From the NCBI RefSeq assembly GCF_051433195.1, contig NZ_JBHMFT010000003.1:248001-312000 (forward strand): DNA of 64,000 nucleotides, in the 5' to 3' direction. The translations under genes were made by a program, and so were the position numbers. Positions 24,599 to 33,592 of the stretch are shown here, piece by piece; the first letter of the stretch is position 1; every line of letters begins with the position of its first letter. This DNA is from Falsiroseomonas sp051433195. GTDB taxonomy: Bacteria > Pseudomonadota > Alphaproteobacteria > Acetobacterales > Acetobacteraceae. The notes under the pieces were generated by a model. It made no database searches. It was not told where the DNA came from and saw nothing but the letters and a program-made list of their open reading frames with translations.

Positions 24599-27016
24599 AT
24601 GGCGGCCAATCCCACTGAACCCGTGCGCGGCGAGCTTCTTCCGGTTCTGCCCCTGCGCGACATCGTCGTTTTCCCCCACATGATCGTGCCGCTGTTCGTC
24701 GGACGCGAGAAATCCGTCCGCGCGCTGGAAGCGGTGATGCGTGACGACAAGCAGATCCTGCTCGTCGCGCAGAAGAACGCGGCGCAGGACGACCCGGGCT
24801 CCGACGATCTGTACCAGGTCGGCACGGTCTCCACGGTGCTGCAACTGCTGAAGCTGCCGGACGGCACCGTGAAGGTGCTGGTCGAGGGCGGCCGGCGCGC
24901 CAAGGTCGTCGCCTACAAGGGCACCGAGCCGTTCTTCGAGGCGTTTTCCGAGACGGCGGAGGAACCCAAGGTCGAGGGGCGTGAGCTGGAGGCGCTGGCG
25001 CGCACCGTGGTCGCGCAGTTCGAGCAGTACATCAAGCTGAACAAGAAGATTGCGCCCGAGGTCCTGGTCTCGATCAACCAGATCGAGGAGCCGGCGAAGC
25101 TCGCCGATACCGTCGCCAGCCACCTGAACCTGAAGATCGCCGAGAAGCAGGAGCTTCTGGAGATCGAGGGTGTCGGGCCGCGGCTGGAACGCGTCTTCGC
25201 CCACATGGAGTCGGAGATCGGCGTCCTGCAGGTGGAGAAGCGCATCCGCTCGCGCGTCAAGCGGCAGATGGAGAAGACGCAGCGCGAGTACTACCTGAAC
25301 GAGCAGCTCAAGGCGATCCAGAAGGAGCTCGGCGAGGGCGAGGAAGGCAAGGACGAATCGGCGGAGCTGGAGGCCAAGATCAAGGCCACCAAGCTGACCA
25401 AGGAAGCCCGCGAGAAGGCGATGGCGGAGCTGAAGAAGCTCAAGACCATGTCGCCGATGAGCGCCGAGGCGACCGTCGTCCGCAACTACCTCGACTGGAT
25501 GCTGAGCATTCCGTGGAAGAAGAAGACCAAGATCCGCAACGACATCGTCGCGGCGGAGAAGGTGCTGGACGCCGACCACTACGGCCTTGAGAAGATCAAG
25601 GAGCGGATCATCGAATACCTGGCGGTGCAGACCCGCAGCCCGAAGATCCGTGGCCCGATCCTGTGCCTGGTCGGCCCGCCCGGCGTCGGCAAGACCTCGC
25701 TCGGCAAGTCCATCGCCAAGTCCACGGGCCGCAACTTCGTGCGCATGTCGCTCGGTGGCGTGCGGGACGAGGCGGAGGTGCGCGGCCACCGGCGGACCTA
25801 TATCGGCTCCATGCCCGGCAAGGTGTTGCAGGGGATGAAGAAGGCTAAATCCTCCAACCCGTTGTTCCTGCTGGACGAGATCGACAAGCTGGGCGCCGAC
25901 TGGCGCGGCGACCCGTCCTCAGCGCTGCTGGAGGTGCTGGACCCGGAGCAGAACTCGACCTTCAACGACCACTATCTGGAGGTCGACTACGACCTGTCGG
26001 ACGTGATGTTCGTGACCACGGCCAACAGCCTGCGCATGCCGCAGCCGCTGCTGGACCGCATGGAGATCATCCGCATCCCCGGCTACACCGAGGATGAGAA
26101 GGTCGAGATCGCCAAGCGCCACCTGATCCCGAAGGTCAGCGAGGCCAATGGCTTGAAGGCCGGTGAGTGGAGCATCTCGGACGAGGCGCTGCGCGACCTG
26201 GTGCGCTACCACACGCGGGAAGCGGGGGTGCGCAACCTGGAGCGTGAGCTGGCCGGCATCGCCCGCAAGGCGGTGAAGGAAATCGTCTCGAAGAAGTCGA
26301 AGAAGGTGGCGGTTAACGTCAAGAACCTCGACAAATTCGCCGGTGTCCGGAAGTTCCGCTACGGCGAGGCCGAGGCCGAGGACATGGTGGGCGTCGTCAC
26401 CGGCCTGGCCTGGACCGAGGTGGGCGGCGAGATCCTCACCATCGAATCGGTGGTGCTGCCGGGCAAGGGTGCGGTGAAGACCACCGGCAAGCTGGGCGAC
26501 GTGATGCAGGAAAGCGTCAGTGCGGCGCTCTCCTATGTCCGCAGCCGCTCGATCAACTTCGGCATCAAGCCGACGGTGTTCGAGAAGCGGGACATCCACG
26601 TGCACGTGCCGGAAGGCGCGACGCCGAAGGACGGGCCTTCCGCCGGTGTCGCGATGGCGACCAGCATCGTCTCCGTCCTCACCGGCATTCCGGTGCGGCG
26701 GGATATCGCGATGACGGGCGAGATCACGCTGCGCGGGCGCATCCTGCCGATCGGCGGCCTGAAGGAGAAGCTGCTGGCGGCGCTGCGCGCCGGCGTCACC
26801 ACGGTGTTCATCCCGAAGGAGAACGAGAAGGACCTGGCGGAGATTCCGGACAACGTGAAGAAGAGCCTCACCATCCTGGCGGTCAGCCATGCGGATGAGG
26901 TGATTTCCCAGGCGCTGGCCCGGAAGCCGGAGGCGATCACCTGGGAGGAGCCGGCGGAGCCAGCAGCACCAGCCGGTGGCGGCACCGGGGATGGAGCTGC
27001 CGTACGCCCACATTGA
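24599..27016 (+). CDS. lon: ATP-dependent Lon protease
   Basis: An 805-residue LonA protease. It has an N-terminal substrate-binding domain (about 1-200), a coiled coil, an AAA+ module with Walker A GPPGVGKT (359-366), and a serine protease domain. The catalytic dyad is S681 in DGPSAGVAMATS and K724 in LKEKLLAALRAG, 43 residues apart as in E. coli. It degrades misfolded and regulatory proteins such as CcrM and DnaA in relatives. MAANPTE is chosen as start for the GAGG site; an upstream frame extension is unlikely. Confidence 0.97.
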   Translation: MAANPTEPVRGELLPVLPLRDIVVFPHMIVPLFVGREKSVRALEAVMRDDKQILLVAQKNAAQDDPGSDDLYQVGTVSTVLQLLKLPDGTVKVLVEGGRRAKVVAYKGTEPFFEAFSETAEEPKVEGRELEALARTVVAQFEQYIKLNKKIAPEVLVSINQIEEPAKLADTVASHLNLKIAEKQELLEIEGVGPRLERVFAHMESEIGVLQVEKRIRSRVKRQMEKTQREYYLNEQLKAIQKELGEGEEGKDESAELEAKIKATKLTKEAREKAMAELKKLKTMSPMSAEATVVRNYLDWMLSIPWKKKTKIRNDIVAAEKVLDADHYGLEKIKERIIEYLAVQTRSPKIRGPILCLVGPPGVGKTSLGKSIAKSTGRNFVRMSLGGVRDEAEVRGHRRTYIGSMPGKVLQGMKKAKSSNPLFLLDEIDKLGADWRGDPSSALLEVLDPEQNSTFNDHYLEVDYDLSDVMFVTTANSLRMPQPLLDRMEIIRIPGYTEDEKVEIAKRHLIPKVSEANGLKAGEWSISDEALRDLVRYHTREAGVRNLERELAGIARKAVKEIVSKKSKKVAVNVKNLDKFAGVRKFRYGEAEAEDMVGVVTGLAWTEVGGEILTIESVVLPGKGAVKTTGKLGDVMQESVSAALSYVRSRSINFGIKPTVFEKRDIHVHVPEGATPKDGPSAGVAMATSIVSVLTGIPVRRDIAMTGEITLRGRILPIGGLKEKLLAALRAGVTTVFIPKENEKDLAEIPDNVKKSLTILAVSHADEVISQALARKPEAITWEEPAEPAAPAGGGTGDGAAVRPH

Positions 27017-27038
27017 TTTTGATGATCTCGGCGTGAGC

Positions 27039-27073
27039 GAAGGGGTGTCGGCCGGATGGGCCGGCACCCCTTC
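27039..27073 (+). terminator. lon transcription terminator
   Basis: GAAGGGGTG-T-CGGCC pairs with GGCCG-G-CACCCCTTC around a short loop, a 14-bp stem with one mismatch, 22 bp after the lon stop. TTC follows rather than a full T tract. It is the strongest hairpin in this gap. Confidence 0.6.
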
Positions 27074-27171
27074 TTCATGGGAAACAACGGCTTCGGGATG
27101 CCGCCTGTGCGGCGGCAGCGGCCTGAGCTGGAAACCCGGTGCCAGGCCGCTGCAATTCGGGGCGGGCGGCG

Positions 27172-27201
27172 TTGACTGCGCCGAAATGCGCCTCCTAGTG
27201 T
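27172..27201 (+). promoter_or_regulatory. possible sigma-70 promoter for hupB
   Basis: TTGACT, 18 bases, then TAGTGT, about 72 bp before the hupB ATG and downstream of the lon terminator. The -35 is good; the -10 is a weak match. Confidence 0.35.
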
Positions 27202-27273
27202 GCCGCCATGCGGGGCGAGATTCGGACCCGTTCCATGATGCCAGTTGACCAGGAACCTGAAGGGGGGTCCGAC

Positions 27274-27546
27274 ATGAACAAGCAGGATTTGGTTGCCGTC
27301 GTTGCCGAGGCCGCCGATATTCCGAAGGCCAAGGCGGGCGACGTGCTCGACGCGGTCTTCGATGCGATCCAGGGGGCGCTGAAGAAGCAGGCGGAAGTCC
27401 GGCTTGTCGGGTTCGGGACCTTCAGCACGTCCAAGCGCAAGGCCGGCAAGGGCCGCAACCCGCGCACGGGGGAGGAGATCGAGATCCCGGCCTCCACGAC
27501 CGTGCGGTTCAAGGCCGGCAAGGGGCTGAAGGACGCGGTGACCTGA
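27274..27546 (+). CDS. hupB: DNA-binding protein HU
   Basis: A 90-residue histone-like protein. MNKQDLVAVVAEAADIPKA is the typical HU N-terminus, VRLVGFGTFSTSKRKAGKGR leads into the beta arm, and RNPRTGEEIEIPAS holds the proline that intercalates DNA. It bends and compacts DNA as a dimer. An AGGGGGG site upstream of MNKQ sets the start. It follows lon as in many proteobacteria and has its own terminator. Confidence 0.95.
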   Translation: MNKQDLVAVVAEAADIPKAKAGDVLDAVFDAIQGALKKQAEVRLVGFGTFSTSKRKAGKGRNPRTGEEIEIPASTTVRFKAGKGLKDAVT

Positions 27547-27573
27547 CCGCTCGGCTGCTTTGCGTGGTTCCTG

Positions 27574-27606
27574 AAGGCCAGCTCCCGTCCGGGCGCGGGC
27601 CTTTTT
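27574..27606 (+). terminator. Rho-independent terminator of hupB
   Basis: AAGGCC pairs with GGCCTT around a GC-rich interior, followed by a run of five T. It lies 28 bp after the hupB stop and before tRNA-Val. Confidence 0.65.
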
Positions 27607-27659
27607 CAGTTCCAGGGCTTGGCAGGTGCAGGTCGGGCGGCGTAGGTCCGCCTGGCGCA

Positions 27660-27731
27660 GGGCGCTTAGCTCAGCGGTAGAGCGCCTGTCTTACACACAG
27701 GTGGTCGGCGGTTCGATCCCGTCAGCGCCCA
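27660..27731 (+). tRNA. tRNA-Val (anticodon UAC)
   Basis: Acceptor GGGCGCT with AGCGCCC, discriminator A, CCA not encoded. Anticodon stem CCTGT/ACAGG with loop CTTACAC, anticodon TAC. The T-loop GGTTCGATCC is normal. Confidence 0.96.
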
Positions 27732-27863
27732 TTCCCGCGCCTTGTTCCGGATCATTTCACAGCGCTTTTCAGAACGAAGCCGCTTCTGTTAGCCTCGGCC
27801 GCCGCCCGCGCCCAGCGCAGGGACTTCGCCCGACCAGGCTTTGAACAGCAAGTGGAGTGTGCA

Positions 27864-28703
27864 GTGACCCGACTTGGATCGCGCCCCAGCAGCGCCATGC
27901 TTCTTCTTTCGATGTTCGCCCTGGGGGGCTGCGTGCAGGGCGTCACGCAGGGAACGGGAGGCGGCCCGGTGTCCGGCTCCGTCGGTGGCTCGACCAGCGT
28001 CGGCGCGAATTCGGGGCTGGAGCGCTGCCCGGAGACCATGGGCACCCTCGCCGTCGATGACGGTCGCCAGCAGGCGTGGTGGGGCCCCTTCACCCAGGCG
28101 ACGCAGATCACCACGATCGAGCCGATGGTCCGCATCGTCGCGCAGCAGTCCAACTGCTTCATCATCACCTCGATCGGCAACGAGCGACTTGATTCGCGGA
28201 TGTCGAACATCACCGCGCGCCAGCGGTCCGGCGAATTCCGCGCGGGCTCCAACCAGCAGCGCGGCCAGCGGGTGGCAGCCGACTACTACCTGGAACCCGC
28301 CATCCTGTTCGCTGGCGCCAATACCGGCGGCCTCGCCGGCAGCCTGGGCGGCTTCGGGGGCGGCTGGGGCCAGCTCGCGGCTGGCGTGGCCGGCGCCGCG
28401 ATGCGGACCAGCTCGACCAGCGTCACCATGTCCCTGTTCGATATCCGCAGCGGCGTGCAGATCGCAGCCTCGGAAGGCAGCTCCACGACCAACGACCTGT
28501 CGGGCGGGCTGGCCGGGCTGGGGCTCGGGTCGGGTGGCGGCATGGGCGGTACGCTCGCTGCCTATCAGCGCACGCCGCAGGGCCAGGCGACGCTCGCGGC
28601 CTTCGTCGATTCCTACAACAAGCTCGTGATCGCCGTGCGCAACTACCAGGCGCAGGAGGTCCGCGGCGGCTCGGGGACGGGTGGCCGGCTGCGGGTGCGA
28701 TGA
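27864..28703 (+). CDS. CsgG/HfaB-like lipoprotein
   Basis: About 279 residues. The N-terminus is a lipoprotein signal with lipobox LGGC in SMFALGGCVQG. TQITTIEPMVRIVAQQSNCF and QRVAADYYLEPAILF recall the CsgG/HfaB fold, and a Gly-rich central stretch (GGLAGSLGGFGGGWGQ) could be membrane-associated. CsgG proteins form outer-membrane secretion pores for curli or holdfast subunits, but no amyloid gene is adjacent. The GTG at 27864 is preferred because GGAG lies six bases upstream; another GTG sits 12 bases earlier. It is coupled to the Sel1 lipoprotein by ATGA. Confidence 0.65.
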   Translation: MTRLGSRPSSAMLLLSMFALGGCVQGVTQGTGGGPVSGSVGGSTSVGANSGLERCPETMGTLAVDDGRQQAWWGPFTQATQITTIEPMVRIVAQQSNCFIITSIGNERLDSRMSNITARQRSGEFRAGSNQQRGQRVAADYYLEPAILFAGANTGGLAGSLGGFGGGWGQLAAGVAGAAMRTSSTSVTMSLFDIRSGVQIAASEGSSTTNDLSGGLAGLGLGSGGGMGGTLAAYQRTPQGQATLAAFVDSYNKLVIAVRNYQAQEVRGGSGTGGRLRVR

Positions 28704-29668
28704 ACCGCGCGCCCCAACTCGCCCTGGCCCTGCTTCTGGCCGGCTGCGTGCAGCAGGCCCCGCAGACCGGGGGCGGATTCGGGCCGGAGGTCCAGGTCTG
28801 TCGTGCCGGCGAGGCATGCCGGGTGGTGCCGACGGCGCAGCTTCGCGACGCGACGCCGCAGGAGGATCGACGTGGCACCCGCCAGGCCGATCCTGACCTG
28901 TATCGGGGGGAGGACCTCGGCGCGTTGCAGGCCGCCGCTGCCTCGGGGGATGTCCGTGCCGCCTACCTGCTGGGTCAGGTGCACGAATTCGGCTTGGGCG
29001 GGCGGGCGCGGCGGGGCGCGGAGGCGGCGCGGTGGTACGGGCAGGCGGCGGACCAGGGCCACTCCTGGGCGCAGTTCCGCCTGGCCCAGATGCTCGAATC
29101 GGGCGCCGCCGGGCGGCGGGACCGCGCCGCTGCCGTCCGGCTCACCGTGGCGGCGGCCGAGGGCGGCGTGGCGCAGGCAGCGCACAACCTCGGGATGATG
29201 CACCGGTCCGGCAGCGGCGTGACCCAGGACGCGAGGGAGGCGGCACGCTGGCTGACCGTGGCCGCCGAGAACGGCGTGCCGGAGGCGCAGTACAATCTCG
29301 GCCTGATGTATTTCCGCGGCGATGGCGTGCCGCGCCAGTTGTACGACGCGCTGAGCTGGATGCGGCAGGCAGCCCAGGGCGGTTATCCGCCGGCCCAGAA
29401 AGCGGTCGGGCGGCTGTACATGACCGGCCTCGACACGATGGGGCAGGACCTGACGGAGGCCCGAAGCTGGCTGAGCCTCGCAGCCTCCCGCGGCGACCGG
29501 GAGGCGCAAGGCTGGCTGCGACAGATCGAACGCGAGGAACGCGAGGAGGCGGCGTTCCAGCGCCAGTTGCAGATGCAGGCGGCGGAGACGCAGGCGCTCT
29601 GGGCCTCCGTCGCCCTGGCGGCGTTCCTGATGCCACCGCCGGTGACCTACGTAGTGCGCGTCTGGTGA
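28700..29668 (+). CDS. Sel1-repeat lipoprotein
   Basis: A 322-residue protein. Lipobox LAGC in ALALLLAGCVQQ anchors it in the outer membrane or periplasm. From about residue 75 to 280 it has five to six Sel1-like repeats, e.g. AAYLLGQVHEFGLGGRARRG and AQYNLGLMYFRGDGVPRQLY, which form a protein-binding solenoid. A coiled, Glu/Gln-rich segment (IEREEREEAAFQRQLQMQ) and a hydrophobic C-terminus follow. Its start overlaps the CsgG-like stop, so the pair probably acts together at the envelope (inference). Confidence 0.8.
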   Translation: MNRAPQLALALLLAGCVQQAPQTGGGFGPEVQVCRAGEACRVVPTAQLRDATPQEDRRGTRQADPDLYRGEDLGALQAAAASGDVRAAYLLGQVHEFGLGGRARRGAEAARWYGQAADQGHSWAQFRLAQMLESGAAGRRDRAAAVRLTVAAAEGGVAQAAHNLGMMHRSGSGVTQDAREAARWLTVAAENGVPEAQYNLGLMYFRGDGVPRQLYDALSWMRQAAQGGYPPAQKAVGRLYMTGLDTMGQDLTEARSWLSLAASRGDREAQGWLRQIEREEREEAAFQRQLQMQAAETQALWASVALAAFLMPPPVTYVVRVW

Positions 29669-29729
29669 TAATGCCGCGGGGCGGTTGACAGGCGCCGACC
29701 GCGCCCGTATTCCGGCCTCCTGTTCGCGG

Positions 29730-29806
<77 letters not shown>

Positions 29807-29955
29807 CGCGAACAGATTTTTCAGCATGTTGGACAGGATCAGGGTCTTCGCCGTCACGGCGCGGGCCCCATATCCTTTTCACGCCCTTGGCGTCGTCGTT
29901 GCGGATGTCAATGCTTCCATCACGCAGTGAGGCTATGGCGGAGCGGGCGCTGCGG

Positions 29956-30018
29956 GGCTAATCTGCGCTGCGCTGCAACGCGAATGGGTTGGGCCTGCGG
30001 GATTGGCGCAGATAAGCC
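29956..30018. promoter_or_regulatory. long-range inverted repeat upstream of nuoA
   Basis: GGCTAATCTGCGC and GCGCAGATAAGCC are complementary at 12 of 13 positions with 37 bp between. A third partial copy, GCGCAGATCG, follows at about 30039. They fill the second half of the 284-bp gap between tRNA-Asp and nuoA, where the nuo promoter must lie. They could be operator half-sites or a leader structure. No -35/-10 pair is convincing, and the first half of the gap shows nothing else. Confidence 0.4.
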
Positions 30019-30090
30019 CTGCCTTTGCGCGCAGATCGAACTTCCCGGCCCTTGCAGGGCGGCCGGACAGCAAGGACAGCCGAGGCACCA

Positions 30091-30459
30091 ATGACCGAGC
30101 CGCTGCTGGCAGAGTATTTCCCGATCCTGGTGTTCCTGGGGATCGCCGCCGTCATCGCCAGCGCGATGGTGGGCGGGGCGTTGCTGGCCGCGAAGCAGAA
30201 GCCCTATGCCGAGAAGCTCTCGGCCTATGAGTGCGGCTTCGAGCCCTTCGACGACACGCGCCGCAAATTCGACGTCCGGTTCTACCTGGTCGCCATCCTG
30301 TTCATCATCTTCGATCTCGAAGTGGCGTTCCTGTTCCCCTGGGCGGTGACGCTGGGCGAGATCGGCTGGTTCGGCTTCCTGTCGATGATGGGCTTCCTGG
30401 GCGTGCTGACGGTCGGGTTCATCTACGAGTGGCGCAAGGGTGCGCTGGACTGGGAATGA
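30091..30459 (+). CDS. nuoA: NADH-quinone oxidoreductase subunit A
   Basis: A 122-residue inner-membrane subunit of complex I with three helices. The conserved loop EKLSAYECGFEPFDDTRRKF carries the cysteine near the quinone-site loop, and FDVRFYLVAILFIIFDLEVA is the second helix with its conserved acidic residue. First of fourteen nuo genes in the standard alphaproteobacterial order. The ATG at 30091 has a GAGG site. Confidence 0.96.
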   Translation: MTEPLLAEYFPILVFLGIAAVIASAMVGGALLAAKQKPYAEKLSAYECGFEPFDDTRRKFDVRFYLVAILFIIFDLEVAFLFPWAVTLGEIGWFGFLSMMGFLGVLTVGFIYEWRKGALDWE

Positions 30460-30494
30460 AGCCTGGGGCGCCGGCGGGGCGCCCGGAGGATGGC

Positions 30495-31055
30495 ATGAGC
30501 GTTTCGAGCACGAGTGACATCGCCTGGAACCGGGAGGCACTGCCGCCGGGGCCGGTGCAGGATTCGGTGGTGAAGGGCATCACCGGCGAGATCGAGGAAA
30601 AAGGCTTCGTCATCGCCAACCTCGACAAGGTGGTGAACTGGGCGCGCACGGGCAGCCTGTGGCCGATGACCTTCGGCCTGGCCTGCTGCGCGGTGCCGAT
30701 GATCCACGCCTACATGGCGCGCTATGACCTGGACCGATTCGGCATCATCCCGCGCGGTTCGCCGCGGCAGAGCGACGTGATGATCGTGGCCGGCACGCTG
30801 ACCAACAAGATGGCGCCCGCGCTGCGCAAGGTCTACGACCAGATGAGCGAGCCGCGCTGGGTCATCTCCATGGGTTCCTGCGCCAATGGCGGCGGGTACT
30901 ACCACTACAGCTACAGCGTCGTGCGCGGCTGCGACCGGATCGTGCCGGTGGACGTGTATGTGCCGGGCTGCCCGCCGACGGCGGAGGCGCTGGTCTACGG
31001 AATCCTGCAGTTGCAGAAGAAAATCCGCAGGACGGGGAGCATTCTCCGTGGCTGA
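30495..31055 (+). CDS. nuoB: NADH-quinone oxidoreductase subunit B
   Basis: A 186-residue peripheral-arm subunit that carries cluster N2, the last iron-sulfur centre before quinone. Ligands are the CC pair in TFGLACCAVPMIHA, the cysteine of SMGSCANGGGYY and that of VPGCPPTAEALVYG. The start MSVSSTSD has GGAGG upstream; a frame extension to MKPGAP begins at the nuoA stop. The 3' end overlaps nuoC by 8 bp. Confidence 0.96.
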   Translation: MSVSSTSDIAWNREALPPGPVQDSVVKGITGEIEEKGFVIANLDKVVNWARTGSLWPMTFGLACCAVPMIHAYMARYDLDRFGIIPRGSPRQSDVMIVAGTLTNKMAPALRKVYDQMSEPRWVISMGSCANGGGYYHYSYSVVRGCDRIVPVDVYVPGCPPTAEALVYGILQLQKKIRRTGSILRG

Positions 31056-31686
31056 CCTGCAGGAATTGGGCACCGCGATCGCGGAGGCGGCGGGGCCCGC
31101 GGTGGTCGAGGTGTTCGTCGAGCGCGGCACTGAGCTTGTCGTGCGCGCGCGGCGCGAATCGCTGGTGCCGCTGATGGCGATGCTGCGCGACGATTCGCGC
31201 TTCGGCTTCGAGCAGTTGATGGATCTGTGCGGCGTCGACTGGCCGGAACGCGCGGAGCGTTTCGAGGTTGTGTGCAACCTGCTGTCGCTCGCCACCAACC
31301 GCCGCGTGCGCGTGGTGGTCTCGACGGATGAGGCGACGCCGGTGCCGAGCCTGTCCGGGCTATGGCCAGTGGCGACCTGGTATGAGCGCGAGGCCTGGGA
31401 CATGTACGGGATCGTGTTCGAGAACCAGCCGGACCTGCGCCGCCTGCTGACCGACTACGGCTTCGAGGGGCATCCGCTGCGCAAGGACTTCCCGCTGACC
31501 GGGCATGTGCAGGTTCGCTACGACGAAAGCCGCAAGCAGGTGGTGAATGAGCCTGTGGTGCTGACGCAGGATTTCCGCACCTTCGATTTCCTTTCGCCCT
31601 GGGAAGGCATGACCACGCTTCCAGGTGACGAGAAGGTGCACCTGACGCGGACGGAACGTGGCCAGATCGAAGGTCCGAAAGCATGA
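31048..31686 (+). CDS. nuoC: NADH-quinone oxidoreductase subunit C
   Basis: A 212-residue 30-kDa-type subunit of the Q module. It contains EREAWDMYGIVFENQPDLRR and DYGFEGHPLRKDFPLTG, the subunit signature. It is separate from NuoD, unlike the E. coli fusion. It begins at a GTG preceded by GGGGAG, inside the end of nuoB, and its stop overlaps the nuoD ATG. Confidence 0.95.
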   Translation: MADLQELGTAIAEAAGPAVVEVFVERGTELVVRARRESLVPLMAMLRDDSRFGFEQLMDLCGVDWPERAERFEVVCNLLSLATNRRVRVVVSTDEATPVPSLSGLWPVATWYEREAWDMYGIVFENQPDLRRLLTDYGFEGHPLRKDFPLTGHVQVRYDESRKQVVNEPVVLTQDFRTFDFLSPWEGMTTLPGDEKVHLTRTERGQIEGPKA

Positions 31687-32921
31687 GCACGGAACTGATC
31701 TCCGGCCTGCCGCAGATGGACGGCCCGAACGCCTCCCAGAAGCTGTTCGACGCCGAGACGCACACCATCAATTTCGGCCCGCAGCACCCGGCGGCACATG
31801 GCGTGCTGCGCCTCATCCTCGAGATGAAGGGCGAGGTGGTGGAGCGTGCCGATCCGCATATCGGCCTGCTGCATCGCGGCACCGAGAAGCTGATCGAGTA
31901 CAAGACGTACCTCCAGGCGATGCCCTACATGGACCGGCTGGATTACGTCTCGCCGATGTGCATGGAACACAGCTACGTGCTGGCGGTGGAGCGGCTGCTC
32001 GGCATCGAGAACGATGTGCCGCTGCGGGCGAAGTGGATTCGAACGATGTTCGCGGAGATCACGCGAATCCTGAATCACCTGCTGAACGTGACGACCTATG
32101 CGCTCGACGTCGGCGCCATCACGCCGTCGCTGTGGGGCTTCGAGCAGCGCGAGCATCTGCTGGAGTTCTACGAGCAGGTCGGCGGCTCCCACTACCACGT
32201 GAACTACTTCCGCGCCGGTGGCGTCTCGCGCGACCTGCCGGCGGGGCTGGAGGATCGGATCGGCATCTGGTGCCGGCAGTTCCCGGCCTTCCTCGACAAG
32301 CTCGAAGGGCTGCTGACGGAGAACCGCATCTTCAAGCAGCGCACCGTGGATATCGGCGTGATGTCGGCGGAACAGGCGATGTCCTGGGGCTTCAGCGGGC
32401 CGTGCCTGCGGGCCTCCGGCTGCGCCTGGGACCTGCGCAAGTCGCAGCCCTATGAGATGTACGAGCAGCTCGACTTCGAGATTCCCGTTGGTGTGCAAGG
32501 CGATTGCTACGACCGCTACCTGGTGCGGATGCAGGAGATGCGGCAGAGCCTGCGCATGATCGAGCAGTGCCTGACGCATATCCGTCCGGGGCCGGTGAAG
32601 ATCGCGGACAACAAGATCTCGCCGCCGTCGCGCGGCGAAATGAAGCGCTCGATGGAAAGCCTGATCCACCACTTCAAGCTCTACACCGAGGGCTATCACG
32701 TGCCGGAAGGGGCAACCTACACCGTGACCGAAGCGCCGAAGGGTGAGTTCGGCGTCTACATGGTGGCAGACGGCACCAACAAGCCGTACCGCTGCAAGAT
32801 CCGCGCACCCGGCTTCGCGCATCTCCAGGCGATGGAGGCGCTTTCCAAGGGGCACATGCTGGCCGATGCGGTGGCCATCATCGGCAGCCTCGATATCGTC
32901 TTCGGGGAGATCGACCGGTGA
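31683..32921 (+). CDS. nuoD: NADH-quinone oxidoreductase subunit D
   Basis: A 412-residue 49-kDa subunit, related to the large subunit of NiFe hydrogenases, that forms the quinone cavity with NuoB. Conserved blocks include NFGPQHPAAHGVLRL (with the quinone-site histidine), DPHIGLLHRGTEKLIEYK and FDFEIPVG-like LDFEIPVG. ATGA overlap with nuoC, and GTGA with nuoE. Confidence 0.96.
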   Translation: MSTELISGLPQMDGPNASQKLFDAETHTINFGPQHPAAHGVLRLILEMKGEVVERADPHIGLLHRGTEKLIEYKTYLQAMPYMDRLDYVSPMCMEHSYVLAVERLLGIENDVPLRAKWIRTMFAEITRILNHLLNVTTYALDVGAITPSLWGFEQREHLLEFYEQVGGSHYHVNYFRAGGVSRDLPAGLEDRIGIWCRQFPAFLDKLEGLLTENRIFKQRTVDIGVMSAEQAMSWGFSGPCLRASGCAWDLRKSQPYEMYEQLDFEIPVGVQGDCYDRYLVRMQEMRQSLRMIEQCLTHIRPGPVKIADNKISPPSRGEMKRSMESLIHHFKLYTEGYHVPEGATYTVTEAPKGEFGVYMVADGTNKPYRCKIRAPGFAHLQAMEALSKGHMLADAVAIIGSLDIVFGEIDR

Positions 32922-33589
32922 GCGTCGATGAGGGAGTGCAGTCGCCGGGCGGCGGCTGGTCCGCGACCCATGCGGGCGACCAGATGCCGCGCGTGCAGCC
33001 GAGCCACTTCGCCTTCGACGAGGCGAGCGAGGCGCAGATCAGCAAGATCCTGGCACGCTATCCGGTAGAGAAGCGGGCTTCCGGCGTGATCCCGCTGCTG
33101 TATGTGGCGCAGCGCCAGATGGGCCGCGATACCGGCAGCGCCTGGGTGCCGAAGGTAGCGATGGATTTGATCGCGGAGCGGCTCGGCATGGCGCCAATCC
33201 GCGTCTACGAGGTCGCGACCTTCTACTTCATGTTCAACATGAAGCCGATCGGCCGGCACCACCTGCAATTGTGCGGCACGACGCCGTGCATGCTGCGCGG
33301 CTCGGACGATGTGATGCGCGCCTGCCACGATGCGGGTCATGTGAAGGTCGGCGAGACCTCGCCCGACGGGCTGTTCACGCTGACCGAGGTCGAATGCCTC
33401 GGCGCCTGCGTCAACGCCCCAGTGCTGCAGGTGGATGACGACTATTACGAGGATCTCGACTACGACCGCACCGTGGCGCTGCTCGAGGCGCTGAAGCGCG
33501 GCGAGACGCCGGCGCCGGGCAGTACGATCGGGCGCCAGACCAGCGCGCCCGAGGGCGGCCCGCTGACGCTTGTCGAGGGGAGGGAATAG
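32918..33589 (+). CDS. nuoE: NADH-quinone oxidoreductase subunit E
   Basis: A 223-residue thioredoxin-fold subunit of the NADH module, binding the [2Fe-2S] cluster N1a with cysteines in LCGTTPCMLRG and ECLGACVNAPVLQV. It begins with GTG overlapping the nuoD stop. The C-terminal extension after about residue 180 (ALKRGETPAPGS...) is common in alphaproteobacteria. Confidence 0.95.
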   Translation: MSVDEGVQSPGGGWSATHAGDQMPRVQPSHFAFDEASEAQISKILARYPVEKRASGVIPLLYVAQRQMGRDTGSAWVPKVAMDLIAERLGMAPIRVYEVATFYFMFNMKPIGRHHLQLCGTTPCMLRGSDDVMRACHDAGHVKVGETSPDGLFTLTEVECLGACVNAPVLQVDDDYYEDLDYDRTVALLEALKRGETPAPGSTIGRQTSAPEGGPLTLVEGRE

Positions 33590-33592
33590 GCG

